Shown here: positions 31,240-38,894 of the stretch, piece by piece
How the letters are laid out: each line of letters opens with the position of its first letter
How positions within the stretch are numbered: the first letter of the stretch is position 1
Assembly (NCBI RefSeq): GCF_012927245.1
Contig: NZ_JABBGE010000015.1
Location: forward strand, 62,001 to 126,000
Direction of reading: 5' to 3'
Origin: Streptomyces sp. R302
GTDB lineage: Bacteria; Actinomycetota; Actinomycetes; Streptomycetales; Streptomycetaceae
Length of the DNA stretch: 64,000 nucleotides
The notes under the pieces: generated by a model
Databases searched by the model: none
What the model was told of the DNA's origin: nothing
What the model saw: only the letters and a program-made list of their open reading frames with translations
Position numbers and translations under genes: made by a program

Positions 31240-32409
31240 TCACTTCGCCGCCACCGTCACGTCGCCGCACCCGATCCGCTTGGCCTCGGACTTCACGTAG
31301 GCGGGGAGGAGCCGGCGCGACCAGTCGACCGCGCGCGAGTCGAACGCGCGGACCACGAAGACGACGTCACCTGTCTGGCACCGGGTCGTGTAGACGGAGA
31401 GGTCGCCGCCCACCCGGCCGTAGCCGTCGCCCTTGAGCGGCTCGCCGCCGCCCTTGAACGCACGGGTCATGAAGATCTGCGCCAGATCCGGGTCCTCGAT
31501 CGTCATGAACCGGATGTCGGGGCGTTCGGTGCGCATACCTATGTCGCAGGCACGCACGCCTTCACCCGACCCCGGGGTGACGCGTTCGCGGTACGAGTAC
31601 TCGCTCTTCTTCCCCGGCCGGTCCGCCGCGGGCAGACGCATCCCCTTCACGCCGCACAGCTCGTCCAGTCCCGCGTCCCGCGTCTCGGCGAGCGGCGCCA
31701 GGTCCCCGGGTTCGGCGTACCGTCCCGAGCAACCGTACTTCTCCATCAGCCCGTTGACCATGTGGACGACGGTGCGCGCCAGGGCGGCCCGGCGGCTCTC
31801 GTCGTCGTCGCGCTCGATCCACTCGACGCCCGCGGACACGTCCACCACCCTCGGCGCGTGGGCGTTGCCGGACGAGCTCAGGCAGCCCTTGGGCAGCGCG
31901 GCCCAGGCGCGGTTCGGCGAGACCATGCCGGTGATCTCGCCGCCCAGCGGGGCCATCCGGGGGGAGAGGAACGCGTCCGGCCACTCCCTCATGTCGAGCC
32001 CGTGCAGCTCGTCGAGATCGCGTACGGTCGCGGTCACCTCCCAGCGCCGCTCGTCGTCCTCGATGCGTGTGATCCGGCACTCGCCGCGGACCCGGGCGTC
32101 GTTCCCCCGGGCGTGTTCGAGGGGGAGTTCCCGCGCCTCCAGGCGCCCTTCCCGGCTGAACATGCCGAACGCGACGTCCTCCGACAGCGTCCCCCAGCAC
32201 AGCTCCCTCGGCACGAGCGGCAGCGTGTCCGTCCGCCAGGCCACGGTGCCCGCGCCGAGCAGCGCACCGACGAGCAGACCGGCGAGCGCCGCTCCCCGCT
32301 TGCCGCGCAGCAGCCGCGGCCCACGGCCCCCGGTCGTCGTCCCACTGTCCTCGGTCATCGCACCGCTCCCGTTCTCCCTCTCCGTCTCCCTCTCCAGGTG
32401 CGGGCTCAT
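31240..32409 (-). CDS. Membrane-anchored exoprotein, paralogue of the upstream gene
   Basis: A 389-residue protein with a short cytoplasmic tail, one transmembrane helix near residues 42-60 (ALAGLLVGALLGAGTVAW) and a large extracytoplasmic part with conserved Cys (ELCWGTL, GECRIT, KGCLSSS, YGCSG, ELCGVKG, RACDIG, TRCQTG, IGCGDV). The Cys pattern and CWG ... CGxxG ... IGC landmarks recur in the upstream protein (32406-33593), so the two are paralogues. ATG 32409 overlaps the upstream stop (ATGA), showing translational coupling. No known family recognised. Confidence 0.7.
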   Translation of the reverse strand: MSPHLERETERENGSGAMTEDSGTTTGGRGPRLLRGKRGAALAGLLVGALLGAGTVAWRTDTLPLVPRELCWGTLSEDVAFGMFSREGRLEARELPLEHARGNDARVRGECRITRIEDDERRWEVTATVRDLDELHGLDMREWPDAFLSPRMAPLGGEITGMVSPNRAWAALPKGCLSSSGNAHAPRVVDVSAGVEWIERDDDESRRAALARTVVHMVNGLMEKYGCSGRYAEPGDLAPLAETRDAGLDELCGVKGMRLPAADRPGKKSEYSYRERVTPGSGEGVRACDIGMRTERPDIRFMTIEDPDLAQIFMTRAFKGGGEPLKGDGYGRVGGDLSVYTTRCQTGDVVFVVRAFDSRAVDWSRRLLPAYVKSEAKRIGCGDVTVAAK

Positions 32410-33593
32410 CGCCGCGGCGCCACGTCGGAGCAGCCGATACGGTCGCCCACGGCGTTCACGGCCCGGGCGAACGCGCCGTCCACGTCCGGGACGGCGACCT
32501 TCTGGAGGTGGCCGGAACCGAGGACGAGCATGAAGACCGCCGGCTCCTTGCCGCAGTCCGCCTGGACGATGTTGTACGAGCCGGACAGCCGTCCCTTGCC
32601 GCGCCAGCCGGGACCGGGCGACCGGTCACCGGCGAGGCCCTGGAACAGCGCGACCAGGCGCGGCTGCGCCACCATCGTGAACTGCCCCGCGAAGACGGGG
32701 TTCCTGACGTTGTCCGTGTTGGTCAGCGTGCACAGCTGGACGTCGTCCGCCACGGCACCGGGCCGCGCCTCGTAGTGGTCGCCCTTGCCCGTGGCGAAGC
32801 CGAGTCCCCGGATGCCGCAGGTGTCCTTCGCGTCGACGCCGCCGATCTCCCGCTCGCGGGCGGGCCGCACCGGAGAGGTGACCCGCAGCGGACCGGCGCC
32901 CTCGGCACAGCCGGTCCGCCGCATGCCCTCGTCGGCCACGTCGAGCAGCAGCCGGGCCACGTCTCCCGGGCTGCCGATCGACACCGGCATGCGCACCAGC
33001 CCCAGATGGCCGTCCCCGGTCTCGCCGCCGGTGACGGTCACCACGGTCGGCCGCCCGTCGACGTCGCAGCTCTCGGGCAGCACGACCATGCCCTTGGAGC
33101 TGCCGACCAGTCCGGGAACGCCGTCGGGCAGCGGCGCCACGGAACCGTCGAGGAACTCCCGCAGCCAGCCCAGCCGTTCCTCCTCCGCGGCGGGAACGGC
33201 CCCGTACCGAACGTTGACCGTCTTCTTGAACTCGATGGTCCCGCCGCCACCCGAGGACCCGTGGCTGTCCGGCACGCTGGACGTCACCCGCAGCGTGCAG
33301 GTGCCCTCCGGGCGGTCGGCCGACGGCGCGGCGGACTCCTCGGCACGCCGCTCACTCCCGGACCGCCCGAGTTCCTCGTCCCCGAGCAGCCGGGGCCCGC
33401 TGTCCTGCTCCCAAGCGCCCCAGCAGTACCGGTCCTTGGCGAACGGTCCGACTTCCGCCGCCCATCCACCGACCCCGGCGAGGGCGAGCGCCCCCACGGT
33501 CACCGCGACGACGGTCCCGCGCCTGCGCCGCAGCCACGACCCGCGTATGCCGTCGCCGCCGCCCGCGCCCTGCGGCGCCACCTGTGCTTCCAT
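32406..33593 (-). CDS. Membrane-anchored exoprotein, paralogue of the downstream gene
   Basis: A 395-residue protein with an Arg-rich start, one transmembrane helix near residues 28-46 (VVAVTVGALALAGVGGWAA) and an extracytoplasmic domain with RYCWGAW, GTCTLRV, ESCDVDG, RTGCAEG, DTCGIRG, QLCTLTN, ADCGKEP and IGCSDV. It shares these landmarks with the gene immediately downstream. ATG 33593 has GGGGGA 7 nt upstream. The pair may act as a heteromeric cell-surface complex; this is inferred from coupling and similarity only. Confidence 0.7.
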   Translation of the reverse strand: MEAQVAPQGAGGGDGIRGSWLRRRRGTVVAVTVGALALAGVGGWAAEVGPFAKDRYCWGAWEQDSGPRLLGDEELGRSGSERRAEESAAPSADRPEGTCTLRVTSSVPDSHGSSGGGGTIEFKKTVNVRYGAVPAAEEERLGWLREFLDGSVAPLPDGVPGLVGSSKGMVVLPESCDVDGRPTVVTVTGGETGDGHLGLVRMPVSIGSPGDVARLLLDVADEGMRRTGCAEGAGPLRVTSPVRPAREREIGGVDAKDTCGIRGLGFATGKGDHYEARPGAVADDVQLCTLTNTDNVRNPVFAGQFTMVAQPRLVALFQGLAGDRSPGPGWRGKGRLSGSYNIVQADCGKEPAVFMLVLGSGHLQKVAVPDVDGAFARAVNAVGDRIGCSDVAPRR

Positions 33594-33736
33594 GCCCGAT
33601 CCCCCGTACCTCACGACCGCCCGATCCTAACCAGGGCCGTGCCCGCCCTCGGAGGAGGACCGGGGGAGAACCGGAGGAGGAATAGTTCCAGGTGAGCCCG
33701 AGTTCACGACGACGACCCCACGAGACCGGAGCAGAC

Positions 33737-34360
33737 ATGACCCTCGCCGCCGAACCCGGAGCCGGCCGCTCGTTCCTCTTCGTCCTCGGCAGCTCCCGCG
33801 CCGACGGCAACTCGGAGATCCTGGCCCGCGAAGCCGCCGCCCACCTGCCCGCCGGAATCCCGCAGCGCTGGGTGGACCTGAACCGCCTCGACCTCCCGGA
33901 CTTCCAGGACGGCCGCCACGAGACCACCGCCCACCAGATGGGCGACGTCGAGGCGGACCTCCTGAAGGCCACCCGGGAGGCCACGGACATCGTCATCGTC
34001 TCCCCGCTGTACTGGTACACCCTCTCCGCCCAGACCAAGCGCTACCTGGACTACTGGTCCGGCTGGCTGAACCTCCCGGACTCCGACTTCAAGCAGCGCA
34101 TGGCGGGCGGCACCCTGTGGGGCGTCACGGCCCTGTCCCACGAGCACCACGTCGTCGCGGACGGCCTCACCACCGCCCTCCACAACTCCGCCGCCTACCT
34201 CCGCATGCGCTTCGGCGGCGTCCTCCTGGGCACCGCCTCCCGCCCCGGCCGCATCCGCGCCGACGAACAGGCCCTCATCCGCGCGAAGACCTTCTTCGAG
34301 AACGAGCCCCGCCCGGCCCTGTTCGCGTACGAGGAGGCGAACGCGAACACGACGGCGTGA
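33737..34360 (+). CDS. NADPH-dependent FMN reductase / flavodoxin-fold NAD(P)H oxidoreductase
   Basis: A 207-residue flavodoxin-like protein. The phosphate-binding loop for FMN is VLGSSRADGNSEIL, and IVIVSPLYWYTLSAQTKRYLDYW is the isoalloxazine-side segment typical of NAD(P)H:quinone or FMN reductases. ATG 33737 has GGAG 5 nt upstream. Possible roles are quinone reduction or flavin supply. It stands alone, divergent from the exoprotein pair and convergent with the small protein at 34420. Confidence 0.85.
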   Translation: MTLAAEPGAGRSFLFVLGSSRADGNSEILAREAAAHLPAGIPQRWVDLNRLDLPDFQDGRHETTAHQMGDVEADLLKATREATDIVIVSPLYWYTLSAQTKRYLDYWSGWLNLPDSDFKQRMAGGTLWGVTALSHEHHVVADGLTTALHNSAAYLRMRFGGVLLGTASRPGRIRADEQALIRAKTFFENEPRPALFAYEEANANTTA

Positions 34361-34419
34361 GCAGCCGACCGGAGGACAGCCGGCGGCCGGGGTCTGCTCG
34401 GGCCGGAGGGAGTCGCCGC

Positions 34420-34764
34420 TCATGCCTGGCCGCCGGAATGGCAGGCGCACCCGCACACGAGGTACCTCACCCCCGGCACTCCGCTGTCGCGGCGCGCGTG
34501 GTCGCGGCAGCGGTCGTGGCGGCCGACGATGCAGCGCGGGGAGCGGAACTCCGGCTCCGGTTCCGGCTCCGCGGCCAGGGCGCGGGCCAGGAGGGACACG
34601 CTCACCGCGTCGGCGACCTCCGGCGTCACCCACCAGCCGTCGCCCGCGCGGTCGCGGTGCAGGCCGTCGTGGCCCGCGTCGAGGACGCAGACGGACCCGC
34701 CCCACACGGGCCGGACCACCTCCGCGACGGCGTACACGGACCGCCGCGCCCCGCAGCGGGTCAT
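34420..34764 (-). CDS. Small Cys-containing protein, unknown
   Basis: A 114-residue protein with TRCGARRSVYAVAEVVRP, CVLDAGHDGLHRDRAGDGWW, a Glu-Pro run, and a C-terminal His/Cys-rich part (PRCIVGRHDRCRDHARR, YLVCGCACHSGG) that could bind metal. The His-containing 'DAGHDGLHRD ... W' stretch is seen in small actinobacterial proteins linked to GntR genes (from memory, uncertain). ATG 34764 overlaps the stop of the upstream small gene. The operon is divergent from the GntR-deaminase gene. Confidence 0.6.
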   Translation of the reverse strand: MTRCGARRSVYAVAEVVRPVWGGSVCVLDAGHDGLHRDRAGDGWWVTPEVADAVSVSLLARALAAEPEPEPEFRSPRCIVGRHDRCRDHARRDSGVPGVRYLVCGCACHSGGQA

Positions 34765-34919
34765 CGGGTGGCCCCGGCGTGGATGTTCCGGCGGTCGACG
34801 TCGACGCCGACCGTGGCCAGCCACAACGTCCACCGGCGCCGCCGTTGCGCCGCCGGCGTGAGCGTCCAGAGGAGGAGCGGGAGGAAGGGGATCAGGGTGT
34901 GCGCGATAAGGTTCCGCAC
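34761..34919 (-). CDS. 52-residue single-helix membrane protein, unknown
   Basis: A short protein starting with GTG 34919 (VRNLIAHTLIPFLPLLLWTL), a single hydrophobic helix followed by a basic segment (QRRRRW) and DVDRRNIHAGATR. GGAG lies 8 nt upstream of the start. The stop overlaps the next start (ATGA), so both small genes are coupled. They face the GntR-deaminase gene across a 163-bp AT-rich promoter region and are likely under its control. Confidence 0.6.
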   Translation of the reverse strand: MRNLIAHTLIPFLPLLLWTLTPAAQRRRRWTLWLATVGVDVDRRNIHAGATR

Positions 34920-35003
34920 GTCATCAACTCCGTTGGCAGTTGGTGGCCATGCCCCGGGGCCGGTAGGACGGTCGCCGGGGTCTTGCACGTGCCCACACGA
35001 TAG

Positions 35004-35076
35004 TCCGCGCTACACATTGCTACATAGTGACGTAGCTAGATCCATCCGAACGTGGCTTTGTATGACTATCTAGTGT
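35004..35076. promoter_or_regulatory. AT-rich divergent promoter with short inverted repeats
   Basis: Unusually AT-rich for this sequence. GCTAC-N8-GTAGC lies near 35020-35037, and ACTATCTAGT near 35064-35073 just before the GntR-fusion start. These are candidates for autoregulation by the fused winged helix. Exact boundaries are uncertain. Confidence 0.4.
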
Positions 35077-35082
35077 TGACGT

Positions 35083-35823
35083 ATGAGTCTTGACCCGCAG
35101 TCGGGACGCCCGCTGTACATGCAGCTGGCTGACGTGATCGCAGCGAAGATCGCGGCCGGGGAGTACGCGCCCGACCGTATGGTTCCCGCACCGACTCGCC
35201 TCGCGGAGGAGTACGGCATCGCCGTACTGACCGCCCGTCGTGCCGTGCGTCAGCTCGCCGAGCACGGGCTGGTCTACACCGTGCCCGGTAAGGGCTCCTA
35301 CGTCACGCCCGCCGTCGGGGTGACCGCCACCCCAGGTGATCCGGGCACCGCTCCGGGGAAAGCTCCCCGCATGGACCAGGAGCAGGCGCGCCGGTGGCTC
35401 GTCGCCGCTCTCGACGAGGCGCGGGCCGGGCGGGACGAGGGCGGGGTGCCGATCGGTGCCGCGCTCTACGGGGCCGACGGCGCGCTGCTCGGGCGGGGGC
35501 GGAATCGGCGGGTGCAGGACGGGGATCCTTCCGCGCACGCGGAGACCGCCGCGTTCCGGGACGCCGGGCGGCAGCGCTCGTACCGGGGGACGACGATGGT
35601 GACGACGCTGTCGCCGTGCTGGTACTGCTCCGGGCTCGTGCGGCAGTTCGGGATCTCGCGGGTGGTCGTCGGGGAGGACCGGACCTTCCGCGGCGGGCAG
35701 GAGTGGCTCGCCGCGCACGGGGTCGAGGTCCTCGTGCTCGACGATCCCGAGTGCGTCGAGCTGATGCGCACCTTCGTCGCCGCCCACCCCGCCCTGTGGA
35801 ACGAGGACATCGGTCATGGGTGA
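35083..35823 (+). CDS. GntR winged helix fused to Fcy1-type cytosine deaminase
   Basis: A 246-residue fusion. Residues 1-75 are a GntR-type winged helix (GRPLYMQLADVIAAKIAAGE; TRLAEEYGIAVLTARRAVRQ; GLVYTVPGKGSYV). After a Pro/Gly linker (76-96), residues 97-246 are a zinc-dependent CDA-fold deaminase with HAE (His152, Glu154) and PCxxC (Cys179, Cys182). It closely follows yeast cytosine deaminase Fcy1: EGGVPIGA, LGRGRNRRVQ, TTLSPCWYC, RVVVGEDRTF, LDDPEC and the C-terminal WNEDIG. An in-frame ATG at 35371, 97 codons in, could also give free deaminase. It overlaps the next gene by 8 nt. The substrate could be cytosine or a related base; the fusion suggests a base-sensing repressor. Confidence 0.88.
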   Translation: MSLDPQSGRPLYMQLADVIAAKIAAGEYAPDRMVPAPTRLAEEYGIAVLTARRAVRQLAEHGLVYTVPGKGSYVTPAVGVTATPGDPGTAPGKAPRMDQEQARRWLVAALDEARAGRDEGGVPIGAALYGADGALLGRGRNRRVQDGDPSAHAETAAFRDAGRQRSYRGTTMVTTLSPCWYCSGLVRQFGISRVVVGEDRTFRGGQEWLAAHGVEVLVLDDPECVELMRTFVAAHPALWNEDIGHG

Positions 35824-36724
35824 AGCCCGGCTCCCCACCATCGATCTCGCCCGCGACCCCGGCCCGCAGCTCCCCGCCGTCGACCGGGCGCTGCGCGAGG
35901 CCGGTTTCCTGCTGGTCAGCGGGCATGGGGTCGATCCGGGGATCCGGAACGACATCCGGGAGAGCGCTCGGGCCTTCTTCCACCTCCCCGCCGCCGTCAA
36001 GGAGCCGTACGCCGTGCGGGTCGGGGGGCGGGGGTGGCTCGGGCCGGGGGCGGAGGCGAACGGGTACGCGGAGGGGACCGCGACCCCGCCCGACCTGAAG
36101 GAGTCGCTGTCCTTCGCCGCCGAGGAGCCGACCGGGGATCCCGCCGTGGACGCCGAGTGGTTCCTGCCGAACCTCTGGCCCGCCGAGGTGCCGGAGCTGA
36201 AACCGCTGGTGGAGGCGTATCTCGGGCAGATGAAGGCGCTGTCGGACCGGGTGCTCGACCTGCTCGGGGTGGCGCTCGGCGAGGAGCGGGACTTCTTCAC
36301 GCGGCACACCGGGCACCCCACCTTCGGGTTCAACATCAACTGGTATCCGGGGCAGGAACGGACCGGACCGCCCGAGCCGGGGCAGTTCCGGATCGGGCCG
36401 CACACCGACTTCGGGACCGTGACCGTCCTCGACCGGCAGGCCGGCAAGGGCGGGCTGCAGGTCTTCACCGACGCCGACGGCTGGCAGGACGCGCCGTACG
36501 ACCCCGCCTCCTTCACCGTCAACATCGGGGATCTGATGGCGAGTTGGACGGATGGGCGGTGGCGGTCCGGTCGGCATCGGGTGCTGCCGCCGCCGGGCGA
36601 CGCGCCCGCGGAGGAGCTGATGTCACTGGTGTACTTCTACGAGTGCACCCCCGGCACCACGATCCACGGCATCGAGTCCCACCGGTATCTGCGGGCGCAG
36701 CTCGACGCGATCGCCACGGACTGA
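35816..36724 (+). CDS. Isopenicillin-N-synthase-like Fe(II) oxygenase
   Basis: A 302-residue non-haem iron oxygenase. The N-terminal DIOX_N part (IDLARDPGPQLPAVDRALRE, GFLLVSGHGVDP) precedes the double-stranded beta-helix with the facial triad His196/Asp198 (GPHTDFG) and His254 (SGRHRVLPP). The RxS motif that usually holds 2-oxoglutarate reads LMS (268-270), lacking the Arg. The start codon lies inside the end of the deaminase gene, so the products are probably made together. Thymine 7-hydroxylase, a fungal pyrimidine-salvage enzyme, belongs to the same superfamily, making a nucleobase substrate plausible but unproven. Confidence 0.82.
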   Translation: MGEARLPTIDLARDPGPQLPAVDRALREAGFLLVSGHGVDPGIRNDIRESARAFFHLPAAVKEPYAVRVGGRGWLGPGAEANGYAEGTATPPDLKESLSFAAEEPTGDPAVDAEWFLPNLWPAEVPELKPLVEAYLGQMKALSDRVLDLLGVALGEERDFFTRHTGHPTFGFNINWYPGQERTGPPEPGQFRIGPHTDFGTVTVLDRQAGKGGLQVFTDADGWQDAPYDPASFTVNIGDLMASWTDGRWRSGRHRVLPPPGDAPAEELMSLVYFYECTPGTTIHGIESHRYLRAQLDAIATD

Positions 36725-36829
36725 CGACACTTCAGCAACAGTCCCGAAAAGGCTTTCCGGCCCTCTCCTGTTCCCAACACGCCGTCGTTATCCTGGAGTT
36801 CACGGAGTTCACTGCGACGGGGGTGGCGG

Positions 36830-38890
36830 GTGGACAGAGAGCTGTACGGCCGCGAGGCGGTCCTGGATCCTCGCGGACTGGCGGCGCGGCTCATCGGGCT
36901 CGGGCCGTACGGCCAGGGGCGGGTGCCCTTCGAGCACGGCGACGATCCGCCGGTCACGGTCTTCACCGGCGGGCGCGGCATGGGCAAGACCGTGCTGCTC
37001 AAGGAGGTCCGCAACCGCTACCGCGACTTCACCCCGCTCGCCCTGCTCGACTGCGCCCGGATCGAGGAGCCGGCCGATCACGGGGCCGGCTGGTCCCCGG
37101 TCACCGGCGCGCTCGCGGAGCTGTCCGTGCAGCTCGGGCGGAAGACCGACGCCGTCAGAGCCGTACCGTTTCCGCGGCTTGCGCTCGGGCTCGTCGCCGT
37201 CACCTCGGTGGGCTGGACCCGGGAGGACGACGAGCGGGCCCGCCGCGACCTGTTACGCCTCGGGCCGCTGCTCGCCACCGTCGACGCCGGGCGCGCGGCC
37301 GCCGCCGCCTGGGTCGGCCGGGTGCTCGCCAAGCTCGCCGGCACCGCCGCCGAGGCCGGCGCCCCCTTCGCCGGGCTCGTCGCCGAGGCCACCGTCGAGA
37401 CGGTCGTCGAGGAGTTCTTCAGCCGCTTCAAGAAGGCGCCCGAGGAGTGGTTCGGCGGCTACCGCAACGCCGGCGGGCGCGGGCGCGCCGGACTCCAGCA
37501 GCTCGCCGTCGACTTCGCGCAGGGCGGGCCGCGCCGCGAGGAGGCCGAGGCCTTCCTCGTCCTCACCCTCACCGAGGACCTGCTCCGCGCCTACACCGGG
37601 CTGCGCCGCGGCAGCCGCGTCGGCAGGCCCCTGATCCTCCTCGACAACGCCCAGGAGGCCGTGGGCCGCGCCCTGGTCGAACCGATTCTGCGGGCCCGCT
37701 CGGACGGCCGCCGCGACCACACCGTCGTCCTCGCCGCCTCCCGGCTGCGCGAGCACGAGGTACTGCGCCACGCCACCCGCACCCGGCTGCCCGAGACCGC
37801 CCACCAGGCGCCCTGCCCGCGCACCGGCCGCGTCGGCTCCGGCCTCCTCGCCGTCGAGCTGACCCCGCTCACCCCCACCCAGACCCGCGCCGCCTTCGAC
37901 CGCCACGACCCGGCCGGCAGCGCCCCCGCCACCCTCTCCCGGGCCGTCCACCGGCTCACCGGCGGCCGGCCGCTCGGCGTCGACCTGCTCGCCCGCGCCG
38001 CCGGCGAGACCCCGCCCGCCGCCCGCCGCGCCCTCACCCCGGCCCGGCTCCTCGACCTCACCGTGGAGCTCCGCGAGGACTCCGCGCCGGTGCCCGTCGC
38101 CGCCGCCCTCCTCGCCGCCCTGCTGCCGGTGCCCAGACCGGGGCCGTACGCGGTCCTCGCCGCCGCCCACGACGAGGACTCGGCCCGCCGCCTCGCCCAG
38201 GCCCGGCTCGCCGCCGAGTCCCTCGACGGCGACGTCGCCCTCCGCGTCCGCGACCGGCTCCGCGCCGAGCACTGGACCGACCACCCCGGCCACTTCGTCG
38301 GCGACCCGCTGCTGCGCTCCCTGCTCCTGCACCGGCTCCGCTTCGAGGACGCCGACCCCCCGCAGTACTCCGCCTGGCGGGCCGTCCACGAGACCCTCCG
38401 CCGCCACTACGGGCCCCAGCCGGGCCCGCACCGGCTCCACCACGACCTGGCGCTCGGCGACACCGCCGAGGCCGTCGCCCACCTCCGGCTCACCTTCCCG
38501 GGACCCGACGTCCTCGGCTGGCTCGGCGTGCTCCGGTTCGTCGCCGCCGCCCCCTACCCGCGCGAGCGGGGCCGCACCGGGCCCGACCCGCGGCGGGCCG
38601 TCGCCCTCGGCCAGGAGCCCGACCCGGCGCTGCCCGACGGCCTCGGCCCCGACGCCGCCGAACTGCACCTCTCCGTACGGCGGCTGCTGCACGCCGTATG
38701 GCTGCTCACCGATCCGCTCGCGCTGCCCGACGAGGAGGTCGCCCACCGGCTCGCGTACGAGCTGCGCCGGCTCTCCGGCCGTCACCTCACCGGCAGCGGT
38801 CCACTGTGGGACGCGGCCGGGCACTGGCCGCGGGACATCCGCGCCTGGCGGGAGCTGTCGCTGCCGCCGGGGCGCGAGGACGGAGTCTGA
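36830..38890 (+). CDS. P-loop NTPase paired with a receptor-like protein
   Basis: A 686-residue soluble protein. An AAA/STAND-like ATPase core has Walker A GGRGMGKT (residues 47-54), a Walker-B-like LILLDNAQEA near 268, and a sensor-like VVLAASRLRE. A helical region (MTAAH-like AAAWVGRVLAKLAGTAAEAG) is inserted between them, and a long winged/helical C-terminal half follows (GGRPLGVDLLARA; LDLTVELRED; LRRLSGRHLTGSGPLWDAAG). The GTG start follows a GGGGG stretch. The receptor-like gene begins 4 bp after its stop. The protein has no known name; a signal-transducing ATPase is inferred from STAND-type architecture. Confidence 0.75.
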   Translation: MDRELYGREAVLDPRGLAARLIGLGPYGQGRVPFEHGDDPPVTVFTGGRGMGKTVLLKEVRNRYRDFTPLALLDCARIEEPADHGAGWSPVTGALAELSVQLGRKTDAVRAVPFPRLALGLVAVTSVGWTREDDERARRDLLRLGPLLATVDAGRAAAAAWVGRVLAKLAGTAAEAGAPFAGLVAEATVETVVEEFFSRFKKAPEEWFGGYRNAGGRGRAGLQQLAVDFAQGGPRREEAEAFLVLTLTEDLLRAYTGLRRGSRVGRPLILLDNAQEAVGRALVEPILRARSDGRRDHTVVLAASRLREHEVLRHATRTRLPETAHQAPCPRTGRVGSGLLAVELTPLTPTQTRAAFDRHDPAGSAPATLSRAVHRLTGGRPLGVDLLARAAGETPPAARRALTPARLLDLTVELREDSAPVPVAAALLAALLPVPRPGPYAVLAAAHDEDSARRLAQARLAAESLDGDVALRVRDRLRAEHWTDHPGHFVGDPLLRSLLLHRLRFEDADPPQYSAWRAVHETLRRHYGPQPGPHRLHHDLALGDTAEAVAHLRLTFPGPDVLGWLGVLRFVAAAPYPRERGRTGPDPRRAVALGQEPDPALPDGLGPDAAELHLSVRRLLHAVWLLTDPLALPDEEVAHRLAYELRRLSGRHLTGSGPLWDAAGHWPRDIRAWRELSLPPGREDGV

Positions 38891-38894
38891 CGCG

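Noticed and set aside
36721-36735. Further CTGAC-N5-like site (CTGACgacacTTCAG)
   Set aside because: One mismatch, and it lies over the stop codon of the oxygenase gene; chance expectation allows about two such sites in the window.
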